Assembly: GCA_031553195.1 (NCBI GenBank)
Contig: JAVBLV010000006.1
Span: 52,947 to 116,946 of the forward strand
Reading direction: 5' to 3'
Source: JAVBLV01 sp031553195
GTDB lineage: Bacteria; Bacteroidota; Bacteroidia; Bacteroidales; P3
DNA length: 64,000 nt
Made by a program: the position numbers and the translations under genes. Shown piece by piece: positions 9,563-19,301 of the stretch (positions are counted from its first letter, which is position 1; each line of letters starts with the position of its first letter). The notes beneath the pieces were generated by a model that saw only the letters and a list, made by a program, of their open reading frames with translations, was not told the origin of the DNA and did no database searches.

Positions 9563-9564
9563 TT

Positions 9565-9595
9565 TTGTCTATTATAATATAAATTACTACATTTG
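9565..9595 (+). promoter_or_regulatory. promoter of first FG-GAP/T9SS gene
   Basis: TTG at 9565-9567, exactly 20 nt spacer, then TACATTTG at 9588-9595, a full Bacteroidota sigma-ABfr-type promoter. It overlaps the upstream in-frame ATG (9593), which fixes the start at 9629. The sequence around the -7 box is shared with the promoter of the paralogue at 56468-56498. Confidence 0.8.
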
Positions 9596-9628
9596 TTTTC
9601 TCTTATTTATAAGAAAGGAGGCCGGCCT

Positions 9629-12541
9629 ATGAAACAATCGTACTTCTTGCAGAGCAATATTATTGGGGGTTTCCGGACATTTTTCTTCTTTATTTTATTA
9701 TTTCCCTCTTGGGGGTTAGGGAATTTATTTGCTCAAATTGGCTCGCCTTATCCGGATAATGTATATCAGGTAAATTGTTATACCGATCCGGACACTAATA
9801 TTCAATGGGGAATTCGAATAAAGGATTCTAGCGCCATAAATGTATATGCTAGAAGCGGGTCTGAAAGACTTCTTACCGGCGATATAGACGGGGATGACCA
9901 AATAGAAATAGTAACATCTAATCAGCAAGATGTTGTCATCTATGATTATCAATTAAGAGAAAAAATTAGGATTCCTTATGCCAACTCTAATTTTCTTAGT
10001 TCTTCTCCCCTTGCAATTGCCGATGTGGATAATGATGGAATTGCAGAAATATTTTTTACCGTAGATTCAAATACGGTATGCTGTAAATATGATGGACGTG
10101 TTGTAACATACTTATGGTCGACAAATATATCATTCTACTCAAGTTCTCTTATTATTGCTGATGTTAACGCCGATGGAATTCCTGATATCTTGGCAGGTGG
10201 AAATATATATAATGCCCAAACAGGCGAATTGGAAGTAATACTCCCTTATTGTAATTACTCGTTAATCACATCACCTATTTTTGCTGATATGGATAATGAC
10301 GGCATCTTAGAAATAGCGGCAGGTAACGCCATTATAAAGATTAACATTACAAATTCTCATGACATAACGGGAAACAGCGCTTATATATGGAAAATTATGG
10401 AACCCCGTTTCCCTTTTATCTTGCATTACATATACCATACCGCTGTTGCAGATATAGATCTGGATGGGTTCATGGATGTAATGGTATCGGGGTGCAATAT
10501 TTACGAAGAAAGTTTCACATATATATGGAGTCCTTATACAGACGGTTCTTCCGTTCCTACTATAATAGGCTCTCCTATTAGGATAGAAGGAACCGGTATT
10601 CGGGGTTTTTCAGGATCTCCTTTAATAGCAGATCTGGATAATGATGGCTATCCTGAAATTGCATTTGCAACTATGACATCCAGAATACAAGCATATAGGT
10701 ACAACGTTCGAACACGCCAAATAGAACGGATTTGGCAACACTTTAATAATAATGCTAGTCCTGATGTGGGAGGAAGCACGGGAATGACAGGCTTCGATTT
10801 TAATCAGGATGGCAACATGGAAATCGTATACCGCGATGAAACCCATTTAAGAATTATAAATGGAGAAACAGGAGAAAATTTATCTTCCATCCCTTGTCCA
10901 TTATATGGAATTTATAACGATTATCCTATAATTGTCGATTTGGATAAAGACGGAGCGGCAGAAATAGTTATCTCTGTTAGGGAGGGGGGTGCGCTTGGCG
11001 GTAGAATCTTTTCTTTTACAAGTCCGGCGGAAATCCGTTGGGCGCCGTCACGTTCAGTTTGGAATCAATATAGCCATAATGTTGTTCACATTAATGAGGA
11101 TTTAACCGTTCCACGATACCAATTTAATCCGGTTACTCCATTTATAAACCCAAACACAGGTATTATTCGTCGACCATTTAACCATTTTATGCAGCAAGTA
11201 GGACCCATTAATCAATATGGAGAACCTTTTGTACCTACGGCAGATGTTACTTTTATTATGGATAGTATTACCGTTCGTAATTCATGTGATACAATTCAGA
11301 TAGGGTTGCTCGTCTATAATCGGGGAGAGCAGAGAATGAATGCCCCTTTTCAATTCACAACATATAAAAATGAATACGGGGGAGATATAATCCAAATAGA
11401 CGTTATAGACCAAGCGGTAGATACGAATAATTACACAAACTTGTTGTTAAATTTCAGCGTAAATGAGCTAAATAATTTTTTCCCTATTACGAATTTGGTT
11501 TTTGCAATTAATGATGCAGGTACAGGTATTGGCCAAAGCGGGAGACAACAAGCGGAATGCGATACCAATAATAATATTCTTATAACTCCTTTTTCCTCTT
11601 TGAATTTCAATTATACTCAACTTACGGCCTCCATTTGCCAAAAAGAACCTTTTGTAGGCTATGGTTTCAATCTTCCACCGGATAGTACGGCCTCAGTGGG
11701 CATTTTTCATTTTTATCGATATTTGGTTTCTATAAACAGGTGCGATAGTATTGTAAACCTCGAACTGACGGTTCATCCGGCTTATATTACCGAAGTCAAT
11801 GCACAAGCATGTAATGCTTATGTACTGGGAGACTCTACTTATACCGAAAGCGGGGATTATGTAAACACCCTCGGTACCATTACCGGTTGCGACAGTGTAA
11901 TTAATTTATATTTAACCATCTTGGATGAATACAATACTCAAATTACCGCAATAGCCTGTAACAGTTTTACATGGAATGACCAAACCTATACAGAAGGCGG
12001 AGGATATATGCAACAGTTTACATCCATTCAAGGCTGCGACAGTGTTGTATATTTGGACTTGATTATCTTCCCAAATTCTTCAATTTCAATTACAGATACA
12101 ATTTATAAAGGCGATACTTATAACCAGTATGGTTTCGACATCCCTAAACAGGAAGAACAGGGTGTTTTTACATTTCAACAATATTCGCAAAACCAATGGG
12201 GCTGCGATTCGACGGTAAATTTAATTCTGCATGTTATCCAACCTTTAACAGATCATTCTTCAGATTTGGATTTCCCAAATGCGTTTATGCCGAATAATGC
12301 TTCCAATGCTTATTTTTGTGTCAGAAGAAAACGGAACGTCAAAGATTTAAAAATACAAATTTATAGCCGTTGGGGCGAGTTGGTATATCAAAGTTCAGAT
12401 CTGAATTTCAGATGGGATGGCCGGGACAGAAAAGGGACATGGGTTCCCACGGGTTCTTATGTGTATTTAGTAGAATACCATTCCCAAACGGACCCGAATA
12501 TCACTAAGCAAAAGAAAGGAAGCGTGAATGTAACGTATTAA
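9629..12541 (+). CDS. secreted FG-GAP repeat protein with type B T9SS C-terminal domain
   Basis: Signal peptide (cleavage probably after LFAQ), then FG-GAP/VCBS repeats with Ca-binding-like DxDxDG motifs (ADVDNDG, ADVNADG, ADMDNDG, ADLDNDG, FDFNQDG, VDLDKDG) that should form a beta-propeller over about residues 60-470. Next come a CARDB-like region and repeated modules with the pattern GCDSxVxLxLxV, then the gliding-motility-associated C-terminal domain (IQIYSRWGELVYQS ... FRWDGRD ... GSYVYLVEY), the type B sorting signal for type IX secretion. So it is exported and displayed or released at the surface. Start at 9629 is preceded by AAAGGAGG, a rare Shine-Dalgarno-like sequence here. A close paralogue lies at 53607-56435. 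Ligand unknown. Confidence 0.9.
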   Translation: MKQSYFLQSNIIGGFRTFFFFILLFPSWGLGNLFAQIGSPYPDNVYQVNCYTDPDTNIQWGIRIKDSSAINVYARSGSERLLTGDIDGDDQIEIVTSNQQDVVIYDYQLREKIRIPYANSNFLSSSPLAIADVDNDGIAEIFFTVDSNTVCCKYDGRVVTYLWSTNISFYSSSLIIADVNADGIPDILAGGNIYNAQTGELEVILPYCNYSLITSPIFADMDNDGILEIAAGNAIIKINITNSHDITGNSAYIWKIMEPRFPFILHYIYHTAVADIDLDGFMDVMVSGCNIYEESFTYIWSPYTDGSSVPTIIGSPIRIEGTGIRGFSGSPLIADLDNDGYPEIAFATMTSRIQAYRYNVRTRQIERIWQHFNNNASPDVGGSTGMTGFDFNQDGNMEIVYRDETHLRIINGETGENLSSIPCPLYGIYNDYPIIVDLDKDGAAEIVISVREGGALGGRIFSFTSPAEIRWAPSRSVWNQYSHNVVHINEDLTVPRYQFNPVTPFINPNTGIIRRPFNHFMQQVGPINQYGEPFVPTADVTFIMDSITVRNSCDTIQIGLLVYNRGEQRMNAPFQFTTYKNEYGGDIIQIDVIDQAVDTNNYTNLLLNFSVNELNNFFPITNLVFAINDAGTGIGQSGRQQAECDTNNNILITPFSSLNFNYTQLTASICQKEPFVGYGFNLPPDSTASVGIFHFYRYLVSINRCDSIVNLELTVHPAYITEVNAQACNAYVLGDSTYTESGDYVNTLGTITGCDSVINLYLTILDEYNTQITAIACNSFTWNDQTYTEGGGYMQQFTSIQGCDSVVYLDLIIFPNSSISITDTIYKGDTYNQYGFDIPKQEEQGVFTFQQYSQNQWGCDSTVNLILHVIQPLTDHSSDLDFPNAFMPNNASNAYFCVRRKRNVKDLKIQIYSRWGELVYQSSDLNFRWDGRDRKGTWVPTGSYVYLVEYHSQTDPNITKQKKGSVNVTY
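9704..9721 (+). repeat. G-rich WGL motif inside signal peptide
   Basis: CCCTCTTGGGGGTTAGGG encodes P-S-W-G-L-G within the hydrophobic part of the signal peptide. The same kind of sequence, in the same reading frame, lies in signal peptides at 31490, 32819 and 56268. Confidence 0.65.
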
Positions 12542-12969
12542 ATAATGGAGAGTTGATAGTTATCAAACTTAATAGCTCAACGTTAAGCCATAAGCTATAA
12601 CCCTTAAACCCTTCAATAATTCAATAAGGGAAATTTAGCATTGATTTCATTAGCCTGATTCCTGAGGTTTTTTTTGTTACTTCCGACCTAAACATTATCG
12701 CTGATTCATATTTCATTGTTATTTTAAAACAGATGCTTAACCCACATTATTCATGTCATTTATGTAAATTATTGAGTATAGTGCAATTTAAAGATTTTAC
12801 AATAGCCCAAAAGTGGGCGTCTGTATTTTAGTATAAAATGGTTATTTATCAATAAGTTAATGTGCTATTTTTGTTCTGAGATGAATAATGCAGGTTAAAC
12901 ACATTCTCAGAATACATATGGCAGACCCTATTTTAATCAAGCAGACAATCAGATCACGACAAGAGGTTC
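12542..12969. other. non-coding gap with repeat words and a short hairpin
   Basis: The first 90 bases carry the window's AT-rich intergenic phrases (agccataagctataaccc, cttcaataattcaataagg). A small stem-loop GCCCAAAAGTGGGC lies near 12808-12821. The genes on both sides converge here, but I see no convincing intrinsic terminator and no gene. Confidence 0.5.
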
Positions 12970-13767
12970 TTATCCATGATGCTTTATATCGGGGTGTTGT
13001 TGAATATATTCGGATGCTCCCTCGTATCCGATTTGATATATTTCGGTAAATTTATCAAAATCGAAAGGTTCATAATTGGCTAAAGCAGGAAAGCTAAGGT
13101 AATGACGACATCTTTCAACTCTCGAAGCATTCATTTGCTTCATCATAATTCGATACGTGAGGGGCAATATATTTGTTTTAGTAATTTTTCCGGCAAAGGG
13201 AAAAGCCGTATGTACATCCACGCCGATAATTTTTTCGCATAAGGGTATAAGGGGCTCTACCGGAAGATTATTCATTATCCCTCCATCTATATAAACATCT
13301 TCTCCGATAATTTCCGGTTCAAAAACCAACGGAACCGAAATAGACGCCAGCATATACTCAATAAGACTGTTGCCGGAAGACACGATCATGGATTCCGCTT
13401 TACGAAAATTAACTACCGACAAATAAAGAGGCCGTTTAAGACGGTTAAAATCGCTGTGAGGAATGTATTGGCGAAGTAAATTCTCTACTTTTTGATTACC
13501 TGATAATCCGGCTTTTAAATTTGTTTTTGCCAGACTCATGATCTTGGTCAAGCTATTGACTTTATGTTCCTCTACGATTTGTATAATTTCATCCGAAGCA
13601 TATCCTTCGGCATATAACGCAGCAATAATAGATCCCATACTGGCGCCAGAAACATAATAAGGATAGATTTCGTATTCTTCCAAAGCTTTAAGAACTCCCA
13701 GATGTGCAAATCCCAAAGCCCCGCCGCCGCCAAAACAAATACCCGTCTTATTCTTTACAATTTTCAT
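12970..13767 (-). CDS. patatin-like phospholipase/acyl hydrolase
   Basis: Cytosolic or membrane-associated lipid acyl hydrolase of the patatin/RssA type. All catalytic features are visible: the glycine-rich oxyanion loop GGGGALGF (residues 13-20), the nucleophile elbow GASMG with Ser43, and the catalytic Asp161 in DGG. No signal peptide or barrel domain is attached, so it resembles the short RssA/YchK group (about 260-300 residues) rather than secreted or barrel-fused patatins. It appears monocistronic. A perfect 13-bp inverted repeat lies 38 nt upstream of its start (13805-13839). Substrate unknown. Confidence 0.9.
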   Translation of the reverse strand: MKIVKNKTGICFGGGGALGFAHLGVLKALEEYEIYPYYVSGASMGSIIAALYAEGYASDEIIQIVEEHKVNSLTKIMSLAKTNLKAGLSGNQKVENLLRQYIPHSDFNRLKRPLYLSVVNFRKAESMIVSSGNSLIEYMLASISVPLVFEPEIIGEDVYIDGGIMNNLPVEPLIPLCEKIIGVDVHTAFPFAGKITKTNILPLTYRIMMKQMNASRVERCRHYLSFPALANYEPFDFDKFTEIYQIGYEGASEYIQQHPDIKHHG

Positions 13768-13804
13768 ATTTGAGCAGCCATTTAGTAACTAGACATTACA
13801 CCGA

Positions 13805-13839
13805 ATAAATAATTATTGACTACGTAAATAATTATTTAT
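13805..13839 (-). promoter_or_regulatory. 13-bp inverted repeat upstream of patatin gene
   Basis: ATAAATAATTATT (13805-13817) and its exact complement (13827-13839) are separated by 9 nt. Being all A/T it could be an operator or a weak hairpin. It lies in the only gap that could hold the patatin promoter. Confidence 0.4.
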
Positions 13840-13992
13840 CAAATATCTAAAATGTTTCTAAAACCTGTGAGGCACCAAATTTTCAACAGTTTTAACTAAA
13901 AATACGAACCCAGTTTCCTCAATAAAAACTTCTAGTTACTTAAAATAATATTTATGTGCAATTTCTTCATTGTTAAAGATTCCAATATTCAA

Positions 13993-14026
13993 TGAACCAT
14001 TCAAAAGGAGCCTTCGAATGGTCTCA
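13993..14026 (-). terminator. possible terminator after PepSY-like gene
   Basis: Stem ACCATTC/GAATGGT around a 14-nt spacer, 50-80 nt downstream of the stop of the minus-strand gene at 14078. The T tract is poor, so this is tentative. Confidence 0.3.
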
Positions 14027-14077
14027 TTAATTGCCGGAAAGCAATCGTTTAATTACTCGTTCTGTATGATTTATTGT

Positions 14078-14515
14078 TTAGTGATCCGTCTTTATCAGAT
14101 TGAATTTTGAATCGAATTTCAATTCAAGTCCACTGTTTAACTTGATCTCGTAATTACGTTTATCGCGGTCGATTTCTACAATTTTTGCATCTTTATAGTT
14201 TGCAGATACGTAATCTTTAATTTTTTGAGGAACAATCCCTCCCGGAACTTGCGAAGATTTACATTCAACATCTTTCCATTCTCCTTTGCCGTCAAACTCC
14301 ACCTTGCTTCCGTCGGCAAAAACGACTTCATAGTTTTTACCGGACATTTCCGTTTCCATTTTGGCGGAGGATACTTTCGTATTTGGAAAATAGTTTTGAA
14401 TAAATTGTTTAGCCGCAGTCGGCAACTGTTCAACGGTAATAGGTTTGTCATTGTCGGCAAATGCACTGGTCGCCATCATTGTCAGGCCTGCCAATAAAAA
14501 AATAATCCGTTTCAT
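14078..14515 (-). CDS. secreted PepSY-like protein
   Basis: A 145-residue secreted protein with a clear signal peptide (cleavage near SAFA-DN). The mature part contains two repeats of the PepSY-like pattern: a helix with LPTAAKQFIQNYFP or VPQKIKDYVSANY, followed by a strand pair such as YEVVFADGSKVEFDGKGEW or YEIKLNSGLELKFDSKF. Proteins of this PepSY-like family are common in Bacteroidales, often near two-component systems; function is unproven. Here it follows the LuxR regulator/TPR kinase pair on the same strand. A second, single-repeat relative is at 60074-60433. Confidence 0.85.
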   Translation of the reverse strand: MKRIIFLLAGLTMMATSAFADNDKPITVEQLPTAAKQFIQNYFPNTKVSSAKMETEMSGKNYEVVFADGSKVEFDGKGEWKDVECKSSQVPGGIVPQKIKDYVSANYKDAKIVEIDRDKRNYEIKLNSGLELKFDSKFNLIKTDH

Positions 14516-14776
14516 GGTTATTATGTTTTTTAAGTTTTAATACCTCAAACTCCCGAAAAAAGAGATTTTGAAAAACTTGTAGTTTAATTACTTAGTAAGA
14601 TGCAAGAAATATGCCAAGAATTAGTTTATAATACGCCAATCCAGAAAAAACGAATTGTAAGATCTGCATTCCCCGATTCGTAAATTTATGCGCTATAGAT
14701 CCATAATCATCTTAAGATCATTTGATTGCTTTGATTTTCCCATTCATTATCCATACATCAAAACCGTTTCCGGAAG

Positions 14777-15388
14777 TTATACTAATTTTTCTTCTAAGGC
14801 CAATTTTACCAATGTAGCGGTATTGCGAACGTTTAATTTGAAGAGTAGATTTTTTCGATAACTGTTGATAGTTTCCACACCAAGGCACATTTTATCGGCA
14901 ATCTCGGTATTGATATAACCTTCGGTAATCAAACGGAGCAATTCTCTTTCGCGGCCGGTAAGTATAATGGCTTTCCCCGCTTGTTTTTTAAGCAGCATAT
15001 TTACTTCTTCGCATAAAAATTTCTCGCCTTCGGCCACTGTCTCTATGCCCAGCAAAATTTCTTCCGCCATTGCATTTTTCAAAACATACCCCAAAGCGCC
15101 ATTATCGAGCATGCGGCTGATTACCGCATATTCGCCAAAACTTGTGAGGGCAAGAATCTTCAAAAAAGGATATTTTTCTTTCACTTCTTTGCAAAAGTCT
15201 ATGCCGCTACCGTCTGGAAGATGGATATCCAATAATAATACGTCGGCATTTTGATTCCGCAACATTCGCCGACTCTCCTCAACAGTATGGGCAGTACAAA
15301 TGACTTCTGCAATACCCGATTCGTTAATGATTTTTTCCAATCCCTCGACAAACATTTTATGATCGTCTACTATCTGTACTTTAATCAT
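14777..15388 (-). CDS. NarL/FixJ-family response regulator
   Basis: Two-domain regulator: receiver (residues 1-120) with the acidic pair Asp8/Asp9 and phosphoacceptor Asp54 in LLLDIHLPDGSG, then a LuxR-type helix-turn-helix (about 140-200) with LTGRERELLRLITEGYINTE and VETINSYRKNLLFKL. Its likely partner is the TPR histidine kinase encoded 267 nt upstream on the same strand. Targets cannot be read directly; the adjacent PepSY-like gene on the same strand is a plausible one. Confidence 0.93.
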   Translation of the reverse strand: MIKVQIVDDHKMFVEGLEKIINESGIAEVICTAHTVEESRRMLRNQNADVLLLDIHLPDGSGIDFCKEVKEKYPFLKILALTSFGEYAVISRMLDNGALGYVLKNAMAEEILLGIETVAEGEKFLCEEVNMLLKKQAGKAIILTGRERELLRLITEGYINTEIADKMCLGVETINSYRKNLLFKLNVRNTATLVKLALEEKLV

Positions 15389-15432
15389 GGTTCTTCAGAC
15401 TTTTTCTAATTTTGTATTCTATTCAGGTTAAA

Positions 15433-15508
15433 CTTTTCAGTTGAAAGTGTTTGACTTTATTGAATAATTGAATCATCGAATAAAATGGTTTAGAGCTTAT
15501 GGTTTACA
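15433..15508 (+). repeat. ~75-bp AT-rich intergenic repeat, copy 1
   Basis: Contains agttgaaagtgtttgac, then attgaataattgaatcatcg, then aataaaatggtttagagct. The same order of words occurs at 17640-17713 and, inverted, at 43600-43685. It lies in the gap between the response regulator and kinase genes; the rest of the gap (to 15655) is similar AT-rich filler. Confidence 0.7.
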
Positions 15509-15655
15509 AGTTTAGGGGTGAAAGAATTACGAGTTTTGAATTAGGAATGGTTTAAGGCTTATTGTTTAATATCATCAACATTACGCTTTCAACTATAAAC
15601 ACTAAACACATTTTCACTTTTCATTTTTCGTTTATAAGACTTTTTCAAGGCTATT

Positions 15656-17584
15656 TCATAATTTAAATTCTACGCTTATTTCCGTTCCTTTCCCTATTTC
15701 GGACCATACGCTCATTTGTCCGTTAAAAGATCCTACGCGGGCATGAATATTTTTCAATCCTGTTCCGTCTGTCTCGGCGGCGATATCGAATCCCCTGCCA
15801 TTATCCTGAACGGTAAACGCAATCCGTTCCGGCTCTCGAATAAGCTGTACCACAATATGTCCCGCTCCCGAATGTTTCATTGCATTATTAACTAATTCAT
15901 GTATTGTCCGATAGATCATTACCTCCAGTTTAGAGTCCAAACGTTCTTCGCCGCCGAAATAGTGAAATTCGGCATACGGAACGCTATTGCAAAAATCGGT
16001 AAGCGATACCTTTAACCCATAACGGGAGAGAGAATCAGGCATCATATTATGCGCTACGCGTCGTAATTCGCGAATAGATTCGTTGAGCATTGTTAACGCC
16101 TGGTCGAAACGAGTTATATCTTCTCCCTCAATAACAACGCCCTTCTTTACGTCATATAAATTTAATTTAACAGCCGACAACATACCGCCAAGCCCGTCGT
16201 GTAAGTCTTTGGCCAAACGGGTACGTTCGGCTGTTTCTCCGTCAAGGACAGCCTGTGTGGCAACTAATTGTTTCTCTTGTTCCAGTTGTTTTACTTGTTG
16301 TTCAGCCAATTCTTTTTGCTGCTGAATTACTTTCCGGCGATTTACCGCCAATTGTTGCCGGATAATAAAAATAAATAATGTTAATAAAAGAATCGCGCCA
16401 ACGGCTATCCCCAACCCAATGTATAACTGTTTTTCCTCTTTCATGGAAGCAATTTGCATTTCTTTTTTCTCTGTTTCATATTTTATTGACATCTCAGATA
16501 ATTTTGCAACCCATTCCTGTTGTTGGATCTCATCTTTTGCATTCTGATATTTCTCCAGGTATTTTATTGCATCTTCTTTTTCATTAGTATGAATAGAGGT
16601 CTTTATCAGGTAATTATAAAGAAATATTAAATCGCCTTTATTAGAAGTGTCGGCAAAAGCTAACGCTTCTATTGCATCGTCCTTCGCATTTCTCCACTGA
16701 CCGGTTGTTAAATAATAATCGGCCCTTGTTCTTAAGGCTTCGCTTTTCAAATGATCATTATCTATTTTATCGGCAATCTCCATTGCTTCGGCAGTATGGC
16801 CAACGCCTCTTTTGTCGTTGTTATGAAACAAAGTGGACGCCGTTCTGATTAAAGCGGCGGCCGTGTAGAACGGTTGATTTATTTTACGGAATACTTTTAC
16901 AGCCCTTTCTCCATAAACAGCCGCTTCTTTATAACGGCCTTGCATATCCGCGCTTATACAAAGATTGACAAGCGTTATTCCCAAAGAGAGCTCGCTCCCG
17001 ATGCGTTCTTGGATGGTTAACGCTTTTAATGCATACTCGTCGTGCTTTTGATGGTTTCCCATATCACTATAGATAGCGGCTATGTTTGCCAATACCTGAG
17101 AAGTATTCTCCTCGTCTTTTTCTTTATCAAAATAGGCAAGCGCTTTCTGAAGATAAAACAAAGCGCTGTCGTACTGCATTTGAAATCTCTGGGCGCTGCT
17201 TATATTCATCCATGCAGAAGCTAATTTTCTCCGGTTACCCATTTGTTCCCATCTGTTGCGGGATTCTTTAAAATAATATAGCGCGCTATCGATATTATTC
17301 TCATAATAATAAATGATCCCTAAATTCTCTAAAGCATCGGCTATCCAAAACGGTTGTTTTTTCAATTCTGCTAATTGCTTTTGTTTCAGCGCAAAAGAAA
17401 GCGCTTTGGGCGTATCGTTGTTTTGATAATGTAATGTTAATTCGCTAAGCGCTTTAAGTTGCATTTCTATGCTTCCCGTTTTCGACGCTCGCTCCAAAGA
17501 ATCCGGATTTTTTGCCTGCGAATGAATGCTATATGAAAAAACGATCCATATGGCCAACGTCTTGAGAAAAAATTTCAGTTTCAT
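15656..17584 (-). CDS. TPR-repeat sensor histidine kinase (HisKA_3 type)
   Basis: Signal sequence (residues 1-24, SQA), about 8 tetratricopeptide repeats in the periplasm (roughly 45-350), one transmembrane helix (about 388-408), a cytoplasmic coiled coil rich in Gln/Glu, then a HisKA_3 dimerisation domain with phosphorylatable His462 in LAKDLHDGLGGMLS and an HATPase domain with NNAMKHS and DNGRGFD. This is the NarX/DesK-like kinase class that pairs with LuxR-type regulators, matching the gene downstream (14777). The TPR sensor architecture is frequent in Bacteroidota; the ligand is unknown. Confidence 0.92.
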   Translation of the reverse strand: MKLKFFLKTLAIWIVFSYSIHSQAKNPDSLERASKTGSIEMQLKALSELTLHYQNNDTPKALSFALKQKQLAELKKQPFWIADALENLGIIYYYENNIDSALYYFKESRNRWEQMGNRRKLASAWMNISSAQRFQMQYDSALFYLQKALAYFDKEKDEENTSQVLANIAAIYSDMGNHQKHDEYALKALTIQERIGSELSLGITLVNLCISADMQGRYKEAAVYGERAVKVFRKINQPFYTAAALIRTASTLFHNNDKRGVGHTAEAMEIADKIDNDHLKSEALRTRADYYLTTGQWRNAKDDAIEALAFADTSNKGDLIFLYNYLIKTSIHTNEKEDAIKYLEKYQNAKDEIQQQEWVAKLSEMSIKYETEKKEMQIASMKEEKQLYIGLGIAVGAILLLTLFIFIIRQQLAVNRRKVIQQQKELAEQQVKQLEQEKQLVATQAVLDGETAERTRLAKDLHDGLGGMLSAVKLNLYDVKKGVVIEGEDITRFDQALTMLNESIRELRRVAHNMMPDSLSRYGLKVSLTDFCNSVPYAEFHYFGGEERLDSKLEVMIYRTIHELVNNAMKHSGAGHIVVQLIREPERIAFTVQDNGRGFDIAAETDGTGLKNIHARVGSFNGQMSVWSEIGKGTEISVEFKL

Positions 17585-17639
17585 CTGTTTTATTATTTTA
17601 ATTTTTGTATTTCGGCCAAATTTGTTTAATTGAGAATGG

Positions 17640-17713
17640 AGAGTTGAAAATGTTTGACGCTTATTTGAATAATTGAATTATCGAATAAAATGGTTTATAG
17701 TTTAGGGCTTAAA
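17640..17713 (+). repeat. ~75-bp AT-rich intergenic repeat, copy 2
   Basis: Reads agttgaaaatgtttgacgc, then attgaattatcgaataaaa, then tggtttatagtttagggct; closely matches copy 1 at 15433-15508 and the inverted copy at 43600-43685. It is upstream of the kinase gene. Confidence 0.75.
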
Positions 17714-17898
17714 TCTTAATTTTAAATTGATTCCTCATTACTAATTACTAGTTGCTAATTCTTAGTTCTTCTTTAAACTTTAGAAACTTTTAAACATTAA
17801 AAACGTTCAATCTCAAAATCTGCCATTCTTTTATTCATATTTCTCATTCTTTAGGTCATTTCAATTTAGATACAAAGATATTTTTTATTGAAATTTTA

Positions 17899-17920
17899 AA
17901 AAACCCCAAAAAAGGGGTTT
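17899..17920. other. GC-rich hairpin next to promoter
   Basis: AAACCCC and GGGGTTT flank an A6 loop. It lies 20 nt upstream of the -7 box of the 18024 gene. On the minus strand it is followed by a T run, so it could terminate leftward transcription, although no leftward gene lies to its right. Confidence 0.5.
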
Positions 17921-17940
17921 CTCAAAAAAGATTCCCGCCG

Positions 17941-17948
17941 TACTTTTG
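17941..17948 (+). promoter_or_regulatory. -7 box for outer-membrane protein at 18024
   Basis: TACTTTTG fits TAnnTTTG, giving a leader of about 70 nt. No TTG at the expected -33 distance; the hairpin at 17899-17920 occupies that position. Confidence 0.5.
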
Positions 17949-18023
17949 TGTCGTCAAATATAATTATTTTTCTGATAGATTAAGATAAAAACACGTAAAA
18001 ATAACCTTTCAAAATTTTTAGCT

Positions 18024-18845
18024 ATGAAAACATTACGACTATTTATTACAGGAATCCTTTTTGCAACCGCCCTCCCTTGCTATGCGCAAGATATTATTAC
18101 ATTAAAAAACGGCGATGAAATTAAAGCGAAAGTAACCGAAATCAGTTCAACGGAAATAAAATACAAACGCTTCGAAAATCTCGAAGGGCCTACTGTAGTG
18201 ATATCAAAAGCAGACGTATTTACTATTAAATACGAGAATGGTTTCCGGGAAGTTATCAATTCGTTGGGCAACTCTACCTCTAATCAAGAAACCGCTTCTG
18301 TTATTTCCAAACAGTCAGACCCTGCCGGCAACGAAAAAAAGAACCATGTCGGCATTTACGTTAATCCTATAGGATTCCTGACTTTCGGCCCTATAGCGGG
18401 AGCTGAGTTCACGTTTAATAAATTTATTCTCGACGCTCATTTGCACTTCCCTACCTTGGGCTTGCTTATGCCGTTATTTGGCGGAGAAAATAGCGATTTC
18501 GATAATACTTCCGTTAGCGGGGGAATAGGGTTTGGTTTAGGGGTTAAGTATTTTGCAGCTAAACCGCGCGGAGGATTATACGTGGGCGGCTTTCTGGAAC
18601 ACATGTCAATAACTTATGAATATGACAATAATACCTCGTGGGCCGATTGTAAAGAATTCATATTAGGTTCGAACATAGGGTATAAGTTCCTTTTTAAATC
18701 GGGTTTGTATTTGCGTTTAGGGGGCTATTTCGGATTGGCTTATACTTACTCGGATGATTATTACAATGGGTATTACTATTCCGACGAATCAGGAGATGTT
18801 ACGGTTTTTGGCATGTTGGATTTTGCCCTTGGGTTTAGATTCTAA
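18024..18845 (+). CDS. probable small outer-membrane beta-barrel protein
   Basis: 273 residues with a signal peptide ending CYAQ. The N-terminal domain (about 22-85) has the pattern DIITLKNGDEIKAKVTEIS ... VVISKADVFTIKYENG, often found at the start of secreted Bacteroidota proteins of unknown function. After a short polar linker come about eight alternating hydrophobic strands (from IYVNPIGFLTFGP to the end) and a terminal Phe (FALGFRF), the usual outer-membrane barrel signature. It probably shares a transcript with the lipoprotein 60 nt downstream. Function unknown. Confidence 0.8.
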   Translation: MKTLRLFITGILFATALPCYAQDIITLKNGDEIKAKVTEISSTEIKYKRFENLEGPTVVISKADVFTIKYENGFREVINSLGNSTSNQETASVISKQSDPAGNEKKNHVGIYVNPIGFLTFGPIAGAEFTFNKFILDAHLHFPTLGLLMPLFGGENSDFDNTSVSGGIGFGLGVKYFAAKPRGGLYVGGFLEHMSITYEYDNNTSWADCKEFILGSNIGYKFLFKSGLYLRLGGYFGLAYTYSDDYYNGYYYSDESGDVTVFGMLDFALGFRF

Positions 18846-18905
18846 AATATTCGAGATCAGTAAATTTTAAATAAAATAATGGTTTAACGCAAAAAAAAAT
18901 GCCTT

Positions 18906-19250
18906 ATGAAAAAGTTATTATTAGTACTATTTGCTTCTGTTGTAATATTCAGCGGATGTTCAAAAGATGACGAGGAGTCTAAAAATATTGTAGGAACAAA
19001 GTGGAAATCTATTATTAGCGGCACAACTGTTGAGTTGGAGTTTACCACGGCGTCTGATTGTCAGTTCAAATATTCCGACAATTATGAGGTTACCTATACT
19101 CCTTATAGTTACAGTCATAATCACCCCAATGTGGTATTAAATCCCAAGACTTCCGGCAAAGCAGTTCTAAACGGCGCCATTGATGGGAATAGCATAACGA
19201 TTACGAATACTTATACGGGGCAACAAATTTATTATCTTACAAAACAATAA
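18906..19250 (+). CDS. small lipocalin-like lipoprotein
   Basis: 114 residues. Lipobox IFSGC gives lipidated Cys18, followed by an acidic tether (SKDDEES) and a compact all-beta domain starting IVGTKWKS and ending TNTYTGQQIYYLTKQ. This pattern (G-x-W at the first strand, T-F-like closing strands) is seen in small lipocalin-like lipoproteins of Bacteroidales, but I would not assign a ligand. It lies 60 nt after the 18024 gene with no terminator between, so they are probably co-transcribed. Confidence 0.8.
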   Translation: MKKLLLVLFASVVIFSGCSKDDEESKNIVGTKWKSIISGTTVELEFTTASDCQFKYSDNYEVTYTPYSYSHNHPNVVLNPKTSGKAVLNGAIDGNSITITNTYTGQQIYYLTKQ

Positions 19251-19265
19251 TATTGTTGAGGCTTT

Positions 19266-19301
19266 GAGGCCTGACAGGTTTTCAAAATCTGTCAGGTCTT
19301 G
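19266..19301 (+). terminator. hairpin after lipoprotein gene
   Basis: CCTGACAG/CTGTCAGG arms extended by TTTT/AAAA form an almost perfect 13-bp palindrome, 16 nt after the stop codon. The poor T tract leaves open whether it is a terminator or a dispersed palindromic repeat. Confidence 0.6.
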